Positions 47,382-57,005 of a stretch of 64,000 nucleotides of DNA are shown here, piece by piece. The notes under the pieces were generated by a model. The model saw only the letters and a list, made by a program, of their open reading frames with translations, had not been told where the DNA came from and searched no databases. Numbering within the stretch: the first letter of the stretch is position 1; each line of letters starts with the position of its first letter. This DNA comes from Speluncibacter jeojiensis (lineage in GTDB: Bacteria > Actinomycetota > Actinomycetes > Mycobacteriales > Mycobacteriaceae). The DNA is taken from assembly GCF_029589495.1 (NCBI RefSeq), contig NZ_JAAIVF010000001.1, forward strand, positions 248,001-312,000. The letters are read 5' to 3'. Position numbers and translations under genes: made by a program.

Positions 47382-48917
47382 TCAGCCGCCCAGCCCGGCC
47401 CGCTCCCGTCGACCGAGCACCGAGTGCCGTCGGCCGTACGAGAAGTAGACGACGAATCCGATCGCCATCCAGATGACGAATCGCAGCCAGGTCTCGACCT
47501 GCAGGTTGAGCATCAGCCAGAAGCAGGCCAGGATCGCCAGGATCGGCACGACCGGCACCCACGGCACCCGGAAGCCGCGCTCCAGATCGGGACGGGTGCG
47601 GCGCAGCACGATCACGCCGCCGCAGACGAGCACGAACGCGAACAGCGTGCCGATGTTGACCATCTCCTCGAGATCGCCCATGTTCACGAAGGTGGCGAGG
47701 ACGGCGACCACGACGCCGACGAGGATGTTGATCCGGAACGGGGTGCCGCGCTTGCCGGTGTGCGCGAGTTTGCGGGGCATCAGCCCGTCACGGGACATCG
47801 CGAACAGCACCCGCGCCTGGCCGAGCAGTAGCACCATCGCCACCGTGGTCAGGCCCAGCAGCGCACCGATCGAGATGATGTTCTTGGCCCAGTCCAGATG
47901 ATGGATGGCGAAGGCGGTCGCCAACGTCGCGGACTCGCCGTTGTGTGAGCGCAGGTCGGTGTAGCTGACCATCCCGGTGAGCACCAGGGTGACCGCGACG
48001 TAGAGCACGGTGACGATGGCCAGCGACCCGAGGATGCCGCGCGGCAAGGCCTTCTGCGGGTTCTTGGTCTCCTCGGCGGTGGTGGCGACCACGTCGAACC
48101 CGATGAACGCGAAGAACACCAGGCTGGCCGCGGCGAGCAACCCGTACCAGCCGTAGGTGCTGTTACCGGCGCCGGTCAGCAGCGAGAACAGCGACTGCTT
48201 GAGGCCGCTGCCGGCGCCGGAGCCGCCCTCCGCCGGCGGGATGTACGGGCTGTAGTTGTGCTTGTCGATGTAGAAGGCGCCCACCACGATCACCAGCAGC
48301 ACCACGGCCACCTTGATCGCGGTGATCACCAGCGACACCCGCGAGGACAGCTTGGTGCCGCGCGCGAGCAGCGCCGTGATGACCACGACCAGCAGCAGCG
48401 CGCCCCAGTCGAACTTGACCGGCCCCCAGTTCAGCACCGTCCACGACGGCTCGTGGATCACGGTGCCCAGGTACTGTGACCATCCCTTGGCGATCACCGC
48501 CGAGGCGAGCGCGAACTCGAGGATCAGGTCCCAGCCGATGATCCAGGCGACGAATTCGCCGAAGGTCGCGTACGAGAACGTGTATGCGCTGCCGGCCACC
48601 GGCACCGTCGAGGCGAACTCCGCGTAGCACAGCGCGGCGAGGCCGCAGGCGATCGCGGCGAGCACGAAGGCCAGCGACACCGACGGCCCGGCGACGTCAC
48701 CGGCGGTCGAGGCGGTGACGGTGAAGATGCCGGCGCCGACGACCACCGCGACGCCGAACACGGTCAGGTCCCAGGACGTCAGATCCTTGCGGAGCTTGGT
48801 GTCGGGCTCGTCGGTGTCGCGGATGGACTGCTCGACCGACTTCGTGCGCCAGATCCCGCGGCGGGCACCGGCCCCGGTCGGCGCCCCCTTCTCGACCGGC
48901 CCCGTACTGCGCACCAT
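47382..48917 (-). CDS. APC-superfamily (cationic) amino acid permease
   Basis: 511 residues with about 12 to 14 membrane helices. The first, TVFGVAVVVGAGIFTVTAS, holds the G-A-G-I-F unwound helix that binds the amino acid backbone; GFDVVATTAEETKNPQKALPRGI is the CAT-type signature. Substrate prediction: cationic amino acids, by family only. Rv3253c homologue. ATG 48917 has GAGGAGG six bases upstream. Confidence 0.92.
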   Translation of the reverse strand: MVRSTGPVEKGAPTGAGARRGIWRTKSVEQSIRDTDEPDTKLRKDLTSWDLTVFGVAVVVGAGIFTVTASTAGDVAGPSVSLAFVLAAIACGLAALCYAEFASTVPVAGSAYTFSYATFGEFVAWIIGWDLILEFALASAVIAKGWSQYLGTVIHEPSWTVLNWGPVKFDWGALLLVVVITALLARGTKLSSRVSLVITAIKVAVVLLVIVVGAFYIDKHNYSPYIPPAEGGSGAGSGLKQSLFSLLTGAGNSTYGWYGLLAAASLVFFAFIGFDVVATTAEETKNPQKALPRGILGSLAIVTVLYVAVTLVLTGMVSYTDLRSHNGESATLATAFAIHHLDWAKNIISIGALLGLTTVAMVLLLGQARVLFAMSRDGLMPRKLAHTGKRGTPFRINILVGVVVAVLATFVNMGDLEEMVNIGTLFAFVLVCGGVIVLRRTRPDLERGFRVPWVPVVPILAILACFWLMLNLQVETWLRFVIWMAIGFVVYFSYGRRHSVLGRRERAGLGG

Positions 48918-48976
48918 CCACCGCCTCCTCGCACACCCGGTTCACCCGGCACTTCGAGGTGTCAGTATTGCGCAGT

Positions 48977-49903
48977 TCAACCGATTCGGTGGGACGGTGT
49001 CCTATCCAGGTCCGGCTCGATGTAGATCACCCGCGCCGCGGGCACCACCGCGCGCACGCGCACCTCGGCATCGTCGATCGCGGCCGCAACGGCGGGCAGT
49101 CCGGTGCCGGGCGGCATCGCGACCTTAGCGGCCACCAGCAACTCGTCCGGGCCGAGATACTGGGTCTTGAGGTGGATCACGCGGTCGACTCCGCCGCCGA
49201 CCAGTGCGTCGAGAATCAGGTGCTCCTCCTGCTCGGTGGCACCCTCACCGATCAGCAGCGACTTCATCTCGACGATCAGCACGATCGCGATGATGCCGAG
49301 CAGCAGGCCGATCGCCACGGTGCCGATGCCGTCCCACACCGGGTCCCCGGTCAGCACCGTCAGCCCCACACCGGCGAGCGCGAACACCAGACCGATCAGC
49401 GCGCCGGTGTCCTCGAGCAGCACCACCGGGAGTTCGGGGCTGCGCGAGTTCCGGATGAACTGCCACCAGTTCGCGTCGCCCTTGAGCGGCCGGGATTCGC
49501 GGAAGGCGGTGCGGAAGCTGAAGCCCTCCAACGCGATCGCGATGAACAGGATCACCACGGCGACCACCGGCATGGTCAGCGGTTCGGGATGCTCGATCTT
49601 GTGCACGCCCTCGTACAGGGCGAACACCGAGCCGAGCGTGAAGAGCACCAGCGCCACGACGAAGGAGTAGAAATACCGGTTGCGGCCGTAGCCGAACGGG
49701 TGCAACCGGTCCGCCCGGCGGGCGGCCTGCCGCTGGCCGATCAGCAGCAGCCCCTGGTTCGAGGTGTCCGCGACCGAGTGCACCGCCTCCGCGAGCATCG
49801 ACGAGGATCCGGTGATCGCGAAGCCGACGAACTTCGACACCGCGATACCGGCGTTCGCGGCCAACGCCGCGAAGATCGCCTTCTTGCTTCCCTCCGCCGA
49901 CAT
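48977..49903 (-). CDS. Cation diffusion facilitator-family transporter
   Basis: 308 residues, six membrane helices. HSVADTSNQ (helix II) and EDTGALIG (helix V) place the Asp/His residues of the CDF transport site; HPFGYGRNRYFYSFV is the conserved cytosolic loop. A C-terminal cytoplasmic domain (~215-300) is present. Family members export Zn, Fe, Mn or Co in exchange for protons; the metal is not certain. ATG 49903 has GGGAGG upstream. It follows manA by about 45 bp on the same strand. Confidence 0.9.
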   Translation of the reverse strand: MSAEGSKKAIFAALAANAGIAVSKFVGFAITGSSSMLAEAVHSVADTSNQGLLLIGQRQAARRADRLHPFGYGRNRYFYSFVVALVLFTLGSVFALYEGVHKIEHPEPLTMPVVAVVILFIAIALEGFSFRTAFRESRPLKGDANWWQFIRNSRSPELPVVLLEDTGALIGLVFALAGVGLTVLTGDPVWDGIGTVAIGLLLGIIAIVLIVEMKSLLIGEGATEQEEHLILDALVGGGVDRVIHLKTQYLGPDELLVAAKVAMPPGTGLPAVAAAIDDAEVRVRAVVPAARVIYIEPDLDRTPSHRIG

Positions 49904-49948
49904 CGGCCTCCCTCTCGTTGTCCGACGGCAATGGTCCGCCGGCGCGTC

Positions 49949-51178
49949 TCAGCGCGGGCCGATGGTGGCCCGGAAGACCTGGGCGCGACCGATCTCGGCC
50001 TTGACGACCGCCCCCGGGTCGGCGGCGGGGATCCACAGCGACTGCCCCGCCGACAATTCGAGCACCTGATCGGCACACCGGACGATCACCGTACCGAGCG
50101 TGCACAACAGGATCTGCGGGCCGTCGTCGTCCACCGCGACGGCGGCGTCGCGGTCCTCCGCGGTCACGTCCAGTTCGATCCGGGAGAGCCGGAACTCGGG
50201 CGCCTGCGTCCGGTAGACGAACTCGCCCGCGTCGGTGGGCGTACCGGTCAGCGCGGTCGCGTCCACAGCGGAGAAGTCCAGCACCCGAAGCAGTTCCGCC
50301 ACATCGACGTGCTTCGGCGTCAGCCCGCCGCGCAGCACGTTGTCGGAGTTCGCCATGATCTCCACGGCCATGCCCTGCAGGTAGGCGTGCAGGTTGCCCG
50401 CGGCCAGGTAGAGACCCTGCCCCGGCTCCAGCGTGACCCGGTTGAGCAACAGCGACGCCAGCACGCCCGCGTCGCCCGGATAGGTCTCGCCGAGTTCGAG
50501 CGCCGTGCGCACCTCGTCCCGGAACGGGGCATCGCCGGCCGACAGGTGCCGCACACAGCCGTCGAGCACCGCGGGCACCAGCGCGTCGAGTACAGGCTGC
50601 GGCAGCGTGATCCACGTGGTGAACAGCGCGCGCAACCCGGCCGCGTCGGGCTGGCCGCGCAGCAGGCCAATGTGCGGTTCGAGTTCGGGCACGTCCAGGG
50701 CCGAGAGGAATTCGACGGTGCGCGCGGGGTCGCGGAACCCGGCGAGTGCGTGGAACTCGGTCAGCGCGACGACGAGTTCGGGCTTGTGGTTGCGGTCGCG
50801 GTAGTTGCGGATCGGCGAGTCCAGCGGGACGCCGAGGCGTTCCTCGCGCTCGTACCCCTCCTCGGCCTGGCTCATGCTCGGGTGCGCCTGCAGCGAGAGC
50901 GGTTCGTCCGCCGCGAGCAGCTTGAGCAGGAACGGCAGCCGGTCCCCGAAGGCGGCGCGACTGCGCGTACCCAGTTGCCGCTCGGGTGCGTCACCGAGCG
51001 CGTCGAGCAGTGAGCGTGATCCCTCCGGCCCCAGCAACCGAGCCGGGTTCGCCGGATGCGCGCCCATCCACAGTTCCGCCTCCGGGTGCGGGGTGGGCGA
51101 CGGGCGCCCCGACAGTGTGGCGATGGCGGTCCGGGAACCCCACGCGTAGGGGCGGACCGCACCTTCGAGCAGACGCAC
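49949..51178 (-). CDS. manA: Mannose-6-phosphate isomerase, class I
   Basis: 409 residues. Zinc ligands lie in LQAHPS (Gln, His), HKPELVVAL (Glu) and a later His; EIMANSDNVLRGGLTPKHVDVAEL is the family signature. It converts fructose-6-phosphate to mannose-6-phosphate, the entry to GDP-mannose for glycolipids and glycans. GTG 51178 shares one base with the stop of the SIS gene (TAGTG), so the two are coupled. Confidence 0.95.
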   Translation of the reverse strand: MRLLEGAVRPYAWGSRTAIATLSGRPSPTPHPEAELWMGAHPANPARLLGPEGSRSLLDALGDAPERQLGTRSRAAFGDRLPFLLKLLAADEPLSLQAHPSMSQAEEGYEREERLGVPLDSPIRNYRDRNHKPELVVALTEFHALAGFRDPARTVEFLSALDVPELEPHIGLLRGQPDAAGLRALFTTWITLPQPVLDALVPAVLDGCVRHLSAGDAPFRDEVRTALELGETYPGDAGVLASLLLNRVTLEPGQGLYLAAGNLHAYLQGMAVEIMANSDNVLRGGLTPKHVDVAELLRVLDFSAVDATALTGTPTDAGEFVYRTQAPEFRLSRIELDVTAEDRDAAVAVDDDGPQILLCTLGTVIVRCADQVLELSAGQSLWIPAADPGAVVKAEIGRAQVFRATIGPR

Positions 51179-52329
51179 TAGCCCGCACCAACCAACTGCA
51201 GGTAGGCCGCCGCCATCTCCAGACGCGTGGCCAGCACTGCGAGCTGTTCGATCTCGGCCCGGTCGTCGAGTTCCGCCGCCGGGGGTGCCGCCGGCGCCTG
51301 CACGACGCCCGGCCGACCGGCCGCACCGTGGTCCGCCCGGCCCTCCTGCCGATGCAAATGTGCCGGCGTGGGCTCCTCCCCCGCCAGCACCAGGTCCGCG
51401 TCCGGCAGTGCGGCCATGCGCATCTCGACCGCGCGTGCGGACGCCGACGTGGACAGCGCGAACACCCGCACGAGCCGGGCACCGGCGCCCGGCTCGTCGA
51501 AATCGGGATCGTGGAAGAGCGATCCGCTCGTCAACGCGGGGCCGGCGGCCAGCACATCCGACAACTCCGCGGCCGCCGCGACGGTGCCGGCGACCCGCAG
51601 CAGCACGGCGGCGCCGTGCCCCGCCAACTCCCGCGCCCCGGCCGAGTCGCCCGCCAGCACCACCCGTCGGCCCTGCATGCGTGAGGCCAGGGACTTGGCC
51701 GGATTGTGGAACAACTCGCGGCGGGGATGGTTGCGCAGGGCCTCGCCGTCGAGCACGTCGGCGAACTCGGCGAAGCCGGAAGGCGCGGTCGCCGTGCCGG
51801 ACTCGACGACCTCGAGTGCCGCGAGCATCACCGCGAGGTGATGCATCAGCGAATTGATGTCGAGCACGTGCATGCGCGGCGGGACCGTGATCGCGCGGCC
51901 CGCACCGGCCGCCCGCAGCGGCCCCTCGTCCGGTGCCGCGACGATCACCTCGGCGCCGTGCCGGACCGCCTGCGCGACCGAATGCACCAGCCGCGGATCA
52001 CCGGCGTCCTCGCCGGTGACGACGACCAGATCCAGCGGCCCCACCCAGGACGGCGCCTGCGCCACGTGGATCAGCGGAACACCCAGTCGCGCACCCAGAG
52101 TCGCGACGACCAGCCCGGCCGCCCGCGCGGACGAGCCGTGTCCGGCCACCAGCACCACACTGCGTGGGCGCAGCCCGGCGAGCCGGGCCAGCGCGCCTTC
52201 CTCGACGGCGGCCGCCACCGCACGCACTTGGGCTCCGCCCAGTGCCGCCGACCGCAGGGCACCACGGGTGTCACCCGCGAGCAACGCCTCGACGTCGTCG
52301 AAGTCGATGTCCGAGGCGGGTGCGGTCAT
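51178..52329 (-). CDS. SIS-domain protein, phosphoglucose/phosphomannose isomerase-like (Rv3256c)
   Basis: 383 residues with a SIS sugar-phosphate fold (SVVLVAGHGSSARAAGLVVATL with the G-x-G-S-S loop; LDLVVVTGEDAGDPRLV) and a second half resembling the C-terminal SIS of bifunctional archaeal-type isomerases. The usual catalytic Glu/His pair is not clear, so it may be a regulator or a degenerate isomerase. It is fixed in this mannose cluster in mycobacteria. ATG 52329 overlaps the Trm112 stop (ATGA). Confidence 0.82.
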   Translation of the reverse strand: MTAPASDIDFDDVEALLAGDTRGALRSAALGGAQVRAVAAAVEEGALARLAGLRPRSVVLVAGHGSSARAAGLVVATLGARLGVPLIHVAQAPSWVGPLDLVVVTGEDAGDPRLVHSVAQAVRHGAEVIVAAPDEGPLRAAGAGRAITVPPRMHVLDINSLMHHLAVMLAALEVVESGTATAPSGFAEFADVLDGEALRNHPRRELFHNPAKSLASRMQGRRVVLAGDSAGARELAGHGAAVLLRVAGTVAAAAELSDVLAAGPALTSGSLFHDPDFDEPGAGARLVRVFALSTSASARAVEMRMAALPDADLVLAGEEPTPAHLHRQEGRADHGAAGRPGVVQAPAAPPAAELDDRAEIEQLAVLATRLEMAAAYLQLVGAG

Positions 52330-52547
52330 TGCGAGGCCCCTTCGTTCGGTTCCTCCCTCTGAGCGTCGGTGGCCTCGTCGAGCAGCAGCACCGGGATCCC
52401 GTCCTCGACCGGATAGATCCGGCCGCAGACGGTGCAGGTGAGTGCGTCGGCCTCGGGGTCCGTCGGGGTACCGACGCGCAGGGAACCGTGGTCCGGTGCC
52501 GGGCACGCCAGGATCTCCTGCAGAACCGGGTCCAGAACTACAGCCAT
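52326..52547 (-). CDS. Trm112-family zinc protein
   Basis: 73 residues. Cysteines in ILACPAPD and LTCTVCGRIYPVEDGIPVLL match the Trm112/YcaR zinc fold, with one less Cys in the first pair than in the eukaryotic form. Eukaryotic Trm112 activates methyltransferases; the bacterial role is not known. ATG 52547 is 8 bases after AAAGGGAT; an ATG three codons earlier abuts that site. Overlaps the SIS gene (ATGA). Confidence 0.88.
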   Translation of the reverse strand: MAVVLDPVLQEILACPAPDHGSLRVGTPTDPEADALTCTVCGRIYPVEDGIPVLLLDEATDAQREEPNEGASQ

Positions 52548-52674
52548 GGCGAACATCCCTTTCCTCGTTTACGGTTCACGGTCTTCGTCGAAGCGGCACC
52601 CTCGGGGCCGCCCGCGCGCAAGCCGTCGACCTCTCAACCTACGTCACCGGCGGGGTCGACGTGCCCCACCCGAA

Positions 52675-54042
52675 TCAGGCCTGCACGATCCCCAGGATCT
52701 CGGCCGTGAGCGCGTCGACCTCGCCGCGGGTCCGCGCCTCGACGTTCAGCCGCAGCAGCGGTTCGGTGTTCGAGGCCCGCAGGTTGAACCAGGCCCCGCC
52801 GGGCAGGTCGACGGTGACGCCGTCGAGCCGATCGACCTCCACTGCCCGGGCGGCGAAGGCCGCGACGACCGCCTCGGTGCGCCCGGCCGCATCCGCGACG
52901 GTGGAGTTGACCTCACCCGACGCCGCGTACCGCTCGTACTCCGCCATCAGCTCGGACAGCGGCCCGTCCTGCTCGGCGAGCGCCGCCAGCACGTGCAGCG
53001 CCGCGAGCATGCCGGAGTCGGCACCCCAGAAGTCGCGGAAGTAGTAGTGCGCCGAGTGCTCGCCGCCGAAGATCGCGCCGGTCTCGGCCATCTGCTGCTT
53101 GATGAACGAATGCCCGACCCTGGTCCGGACCGGCGTACCGCCGAGCTCGGTGACCAGTTCCGGCACCGCGTGCGAAGTGATCAGGTTGTGGATGATCGTC
53201 GCGCCGGGCTCGCGGGTCAGCTCGCGGGAGGCGACGAGCGCGGTGACCGCCGACGGCGAGACCGGATCACCCTTCTCGTCGACGACGAAGCACCGGTCCG
53301 CGTCCCCGTCGAACGCCAGGCCGATGTCGGCCCCGGTGGCGACCACGTGCCGCTGCAGGTCGACCAGGTTCGCCGGGTCGAGGGGGTTGGCCTCGTGGTT
53401 CGGGAAGGTGCCGTCGAGCTCGAAGTACAGCGGTTCGATCTCCAGCGGCAGCGGCCCGAGCACCGCCGGCACGGTGTGACCGCCCATGCCGTTGCCCGCG
53501 TCCACGGCGACCCGCAGCGGACGCAGACCCGACAGGTCCACCAGTCCGCGCAGGAAGCGGGCGTAGTCCGGGAGCACGTCCTGCTCGGTGACCTCGCCGC
53601 GGGCGCCCTCGTGGTCGGCGACCCCCGCGATGACGTCGGCCGCGATCTGCGCGAGCCCGGTGTCCTGCCCGACCGGCTTCGCACCGGCTCGGCACATCTT
53701 GATGCCGTTGTACCGCGCCGGATTGTGACTGGCGGTGAACATCGCGCCCGGGCAGACCAGCAGACCGGAGGCGAAATACAGCTGGTCGGTCGAGGCCAGC
53801 CCGATCAGGACGACGTCGAGGCCCTGCCCGACGATCCCGTCGGCGAAGGCGCGCGCCAGCGTCGGCGACGAACTGCGCATGTCGTGCCCGATCGCGATCC
53901 GGGTGGCCGACTCGGCACGCATCAGCCGGGCGAAGGCACCGCCGACCTCACGCACGAACTGCTCGTCGATCTGCTCCCCGACCACTCCACGGACGTCGTA
54001 GGCCTTGATGACAGCGTGAACGGACTCGGCTGCGCGCACCAC
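52675..54042 (-). CDS. manB: Phosphomannomutase/phosphoglucomutase
   Basis: 455 residues. FTASHNPARYNG holds the phosphorylated Ser, FDGDADRCFVVDE the Mg site, GGEHSAHYYFRD the sugar loop and RASNTEPLLRLNVEA the phosphate-binding loop. It converts mannose-6-phosphate to mannose-1-phosphate (Rv3257c, ManB/PmmA). GTG 54042 has AGGAG eight bases upstream; GTG 54039 is possible. Located with manA and the SIS/Trm112 genes. Confidence 0.95.
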   Translation of the reverse strand: MVRAAESVHAVIKAYDVRGVVGEQIDEQFVREVGGAFARLMRAESATRIAIGHDMRSSSPTLARAFADGIVGQGLDVVLIGLASTDQLYFASGLLVCPGAMFTASHNPARYNGIKMCRAGAKPVGQDTGLAQIAADVIAGVADHEGARGEVTEQDVLPDYARFLRGLVDLSGLRPLRVAVDAGNGMGGHTVPAVLGPLPLEIEPLYFELDGTFPNHEANPLDPANLVDLQRHVVATGADIGLAFDGDADRCFVVDEKGDPVSPSAVTALVASRELTREPGATIIHNLITSHAVPELVTELGGTPVRTRVGHSFIKQQMAETGAIFGGEHSAHYYFRDFWGADSGMLAALHVLAALAEQDGPLSELMAEYERYAASGEVNSTVADAAGRTEAVVAAFAARAVEVDRLDGVTVDLPGGAWFNLRASNTEPLLRLNVEARTRGEVDALTAEILGIVQA

Positions 54043-54124
54043 GGTGAAGACTCCTGGGATAGTGCTGAACAATGCGGACCTGCTGCGGGATCGAACAGGG
54101 AAAGCCTAGTCGCCCCGCCGCGCA

Positions 54125-54511
54125 CTACTGGGTCGGGTCCGGCAGCACCCGCAGATGTCCGCGGCGCCCGGTGCGTGCGGCGATGGAGATGGGCCGCGCC
54201 GGGTCCTCGCCGTCCTCGGGCGCCGGCACGGCGCGCTCACCACGACCGGCCTCGCGTACCGCCTCGGCCAGTGCGGTCAGGTCGTCCTCGTCGGGTTCGC
54301 CGACGGCGAATCCGCCCTCGTAACGCACCAACTCCCAGTTCCGCGGCGCGGTGATGCGCACCGCATGCGCCTCACACAGGTCCCACGAGTGGGGTTCCTC
54401 GTTGGTGGCCAACGGACCGACGACCGCGGTCGAGTCGGAGTACACGTACGTCAATGTGGCGACGGCAGGGTTGTTGCACCCGGGTCGGCAGCATTTCCGT
54501 AGAGCTCTCAC
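54125..54511 (-). CDS. DUF3499 zinc-ribbon-like protein (Rv3258c)
   Basis: 128 residues. CCRPGCNNPAVATLTYVYSDSTAVVGPLA ... HSWDLCEAHAVRITAPRNWELVRYEG carries two Cys and a later Cys/His pair, likely a zinc ribbon. Family function unknown; it is linked to whiB2 and manB in actinobacteria. GTG 54511 is 8 bases after TACCCT with no ribosome site, the leaderless pattern; a longer frame to 54703 would overlap the divergent gene. Confidence 0.85.
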   Translation of the reverse strand: MRALRKCCRPGCNNPAVATLTYVYSDSTAVVGPLATNEEPHSWDLCEAHAVRITAPRNWELVRYEGGFAVGEPDEDDLTALAEAVREAGRGERAVPAPEDGEDPARPISIAARTGRRGHLRVLPDPTQ

Positions 54512-54657
54512 AATCAGGGAGGGTAGCGTGCCGAGCGCCACTCTCCTATCGCGACGCGCCGCGCGGCGGTCAGGTCGCCCGGACGACGCCCGGTCGAGAA
54601 GACGCGGCCGCGTCCGCGGGGCGTCGGCCGTCGGGCGGAAGCGGTTATGGTTCGGAC

Positions 54658-55152
54658 ATGGTCCGACAGCACGATGAGAGCAGTCGACGTCGACTGTCGT
54701 CACGGGGTTCGCAGCGACGCGGCCGCGGCATCCGCGGGTCGCTGCTGCCGTTGGGCGTACCCGGCCGGCGCACCCGTTCGGAACGTTTCGACGGGCTGGT
54801 GATCGAGGCCTTCTCCGAGATCGACCGGCGCTGGCACGACCAACTGACCAAGCTGGACATCGCGGTCGACGACGTCCCGCGTATCCGCGCGCTCGATCCG
54901 GACTCGGTCACCTGGCCGCCGGAGGTGGTCGCGGAGGGGCCGGTGCCGCTGTCCCGACTGGTGCCTGCGGGAATGGACCGCAACGGCGACCCGACGCGCG
55001 CCCGCGTCGTCTTGTTCCGGCGCCCACTGGAACTGCGCGCGAAGCACCCGGACGAGCTCACGCTGCTGGTGCACGACGTGCTCGTCGAACAGGTGGCGAC
55101 CTACCTCGGGCTCGATCCCGAGACGATCGACCCGAGCCTTCGGGACGACTGA
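54658..55152 (+). CDS. Zincin-fold metallopeptidase-family protein, metal motif lost (Rv3259-like)
   Basis: 164 residues. The basic N-terminus (~1-40, many Arg) is followed by a DUF1025/possible-zinc-metallopeptidase domain (FDGLVIEAFSEIDRRW ... RARVVLFRRPLELRAKHPDELTLLVHDVLVEQVATYLGLDPETIDP). Family members elsewhere carry HExxH at the last helix; here it reads HDVLVEQVA, so zinc hydrolysis is doubtful. ATG 54658 is 6 bases after TATGGT, again leaderless-like. It is divergent from DUF3499 and convergent with whiB2. Confidence 0.82.
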   Translation: MVRQHDESSRRRLSSRGSQRRGRGIRGSLLPLGVPGRRTRSERFDGLVIEAFSEIDRRWHDQLTKLDIAVDDVPRIRALDPDSVTWPPEVVAEGPVPLSRLVPAGMDRNGDPTRARVVLFRRPLELRAKHPDELTLLVHDVLVEQVATYLGLDPETIDPSLRDD

Positions 55153-55179
55153 CGCCGAAGGCGACCGCCAGACGACCGA

Positions 55180-55203
55180 CGCCGGGGCCCGCAGGCCCCG
55201 GCG
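55180..55203. terminator. Bidirectional terminator hairpin
   Basis: CGCCGGGGCC (55180-55189), loop CGCA, GGCCCCGGCG (55194-55203). It lies between the convergent zincin-like and whiB2 genes. Confidence 0.75.
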
Positions 55204-55216
55204 GTCGAAGTCCGGA

Positions 55217-55615
55217 TCAGATGATGCCGCGCTTGAGGCGCCGGCGCTCCCGCTCGGACAGTCCGCCCCAGATGCCGAAGCGTTCGTCGTTCGCCAGTGC
55301 GTACTCGAGGCATTCGTCGCGCACCTCGCAGCCCTGGCAGATCCGCTTGGCCTCGCGGGTCGAACCGCCCTTCTCGGGGAAGAACGCCTCCGGGTCGGTC
55401 TGCGCGCACAGCGCGCGCTCCTGCCACTGATCCTCGATCGAGTCGAACATCTCGTCGAATCCGACGGACACCAGACTCAACTGGGGACGCTCGCTCGGCA
55501 CCGGGGTCAACCCGGAGGCCGTGCCCGCACCGGCGACTGCGCCGATTTCGAAACTGGTCTGCGGTTCGTCGCCGAGATCGCTGCGTGCATCAAAGCCGCG
55601 GTGCTCATTCAGCAT
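55217..55615 (-). CDS. whiB2: WhiB2 (WhmD) iron-sulfur regulator
   Basis: 132 residues. The four cluster cysteines are in ERALCAQTDPE, KRICQGC and DEC; FGIWGG is the sigma-contact turn and SERERRRLKRGII the DNA-binding tail, nearly as in M. tuberculosis WhiB2. It is needed for septation in mycobacteria (WhmD). About 60 variable residues precede the domain. ATG 55615 has GAGGAGG nearby; internal GTG codons are less likely. Confidence 0.95.
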   Translation of the reverse strand: MLNEHRGFDARSDLGDEPQTSFEIGAVAGAGTASGLTPVPSERPQLSLVSVGFDEMFDSIEDQWQERALCAQTDPEAFFPEKGGSTREAKRICQGCEVRDECLEYALANDERFGIWGGLSERERRRLKRGII

Positions 55616-56021
55616 CGCTCCGCCTCCTCACCTGTTGTCGCGCAGTAACTTCTGACCGAATCTGCAGGACTCACAACCAACCCCCACTTACCCCATCGGA
55701 CGACCAAGGCCCGACCCCTGGATGTCGCTCGAACTCGAGCACCGAATGGAAAAAGTGCTCGCCGCAACCGATCCCGACTCGGACCGGCCACTGAATGACA
55801 TGGCTGTGATTAAACACTGCCCTACGGAGGCGTTCAACCTGAATGGGAAAAAACGCATTACCACCGAAGCGACCCGGAAAGCTTCGGCGACACGACGAGC
55901 GGTGCCCGATATGTCCGTTTACCCGGCGAATCCGCCTGTGTTCTCGCTCACATCGTACCCGTCTCGGTGACCGAACTCCCGCGGAAGCCGCACCGCCCGG
56001 GACCCACTAGGCTCGGATCCC
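55616..56021. other. Long divergent intergenic region, whiB2 / fbiA
   Basis: 406 bp, clearly lower in GC than its surroundings. An 82-codon frame (55722-55970) lacks coding bias and a ribosome site. It contains a CCGAAGC/GCTTCGG dyad (55864-55887) and the fbiA -10-like TAGGCT (56008-56013). The length suggests a complex whiB2 promoter and a long leader. Confidence 0.45.
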
Positions 56022-57005
56022 GTGAAGGTGACTGTATTGGTCGGTGGCGTCGGAGGCGCCCGGTTCCTCCTCGGCCTCCGGCGGCTGCTGGGGCTGACAG
56101 GCGAATCGAAATCCGTTGCAGAGCACCAGATCACTGCGATCGTGAACGTCGGCGACGACGTCTGGATGCACGGCCTTCGGATCACGCCGGACCTGGACAC
56201 CTGCATGTACACACTCGGGGGCGGCATCGATCCCGAGCGCGGCTGGGGCCACGTGGGCGAGACCTGGCATGCCAAGGAGGAGCTGGCCGCATACGGCGCC
56301 AAGCCGGACTGGTTCGGCCTGGGCGACCGCGACATCGCCACCCATCTGATCCGAACCCAGATGCTGCGCACCGGCTATCCGCTCTCCGCGGTCACCGAGG
56401 CCCTGTGCAACCGCTGGCAGCCGGGGGTCCGACTGCTCCCGGCGTCCGACGACCGCAGCGAGACGCACGTGGTCATCACCGATCCCACCGACGACGAGCA
56501 GCGGGCCGTGCACTTCCAGGAGTGGTGGGTGCGTCACCGCGCCCAGGTGCCCACGCACGGCTTCGTGCACGTGGGCGCCGACAAGGCCACCCCGGCGCCG
56601 GGCGTGCTCGAGGCCATCGAGTCCGCCGACGCGGTGCTGCTGGCGCCGTCGAACCCGGTCGTGAGCATCGGTGCGATCCTGGCGATCCCGGGCATCCGCG
56701 GGGCCCTGCGCACCACCGACGCGAAGGTGGTCGGGCTCTCCCCCGTCATCGGGGGTAAGCCGCTGCGCGGCATGGCCGACGAATGCCTCGAGGTGATCGG
56801 GGTCGAGACATCGGCCGAGGCGATCGCGCGGCACTTCGGCGCCCGGGGCGACACCGGCCTGCTCGACGGCTGGCTGATCCACACCGGCGACCAGGCCGCC
56901 GTGCCCGGCGTCGAGGTCCGGGCAGTACCGCTGTTGATGACCGACGAGGAGGCCACGGCCGAGATGGCCCGCGCCGCTCTCGATCTCGCCGGGATCACCC
57001 TGTGA
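56022..57005 (+). CDS. fbiA: FbiA, F420 biosynthesis 2-phospho-L-lactate transferase
   Basis: 327 residues. [15 protein letters not shown] is the N-terminal nucleotide loop of the CofD family; [24 protein letters not shown] and [17 protein letters not shown] are the other family blocks. It joins Fo with a phosphoenolpyruvate/phospholactate-derived unit to make F420-0 (dehydro-F420-0). GTG 56022 is 8 bases after TAGGCT with no ribosome site, so it is probably leaderless. Coupled to fbiB (GTGA). Confidence 0.96.
   Translation: MKVTVLVGGVGGARFLLGLRRLLGLTGESKSVAEHQITAIVNVGDDVWMHGLRITPDLDTCMYTLGGGIDPERGWGHVGETWHAKEELAAYGAKPDWFGLGDRDIATHLIRTQMLRTGYPLSAVTEALCNRWQPGVRLLPASDDRSETHVVITDPTDDEQRAVHFQEWWVRHRAQVPTHGFVHVGADKATPAPGVLEAIESADAVLLAPSNPVVSIGAILAIPGIRGALRTTDAKVVGLSPVIGGKPLRGMADECLEVIGVETSAEAIARHFGARGDTGLLDGWLIHTGDQAAVPGVEVRAVPLLMTDEEATAEMARAALDLAGITL

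Noticed and set aside
55722-55970. 82-codon frame in the whiB2-fbiA intergenic region
   Set aside because: Codon use and GC3 are unlike the genes, no Shine-Dalgarno or leaderless box precedes it, and the product has no recognisable family.
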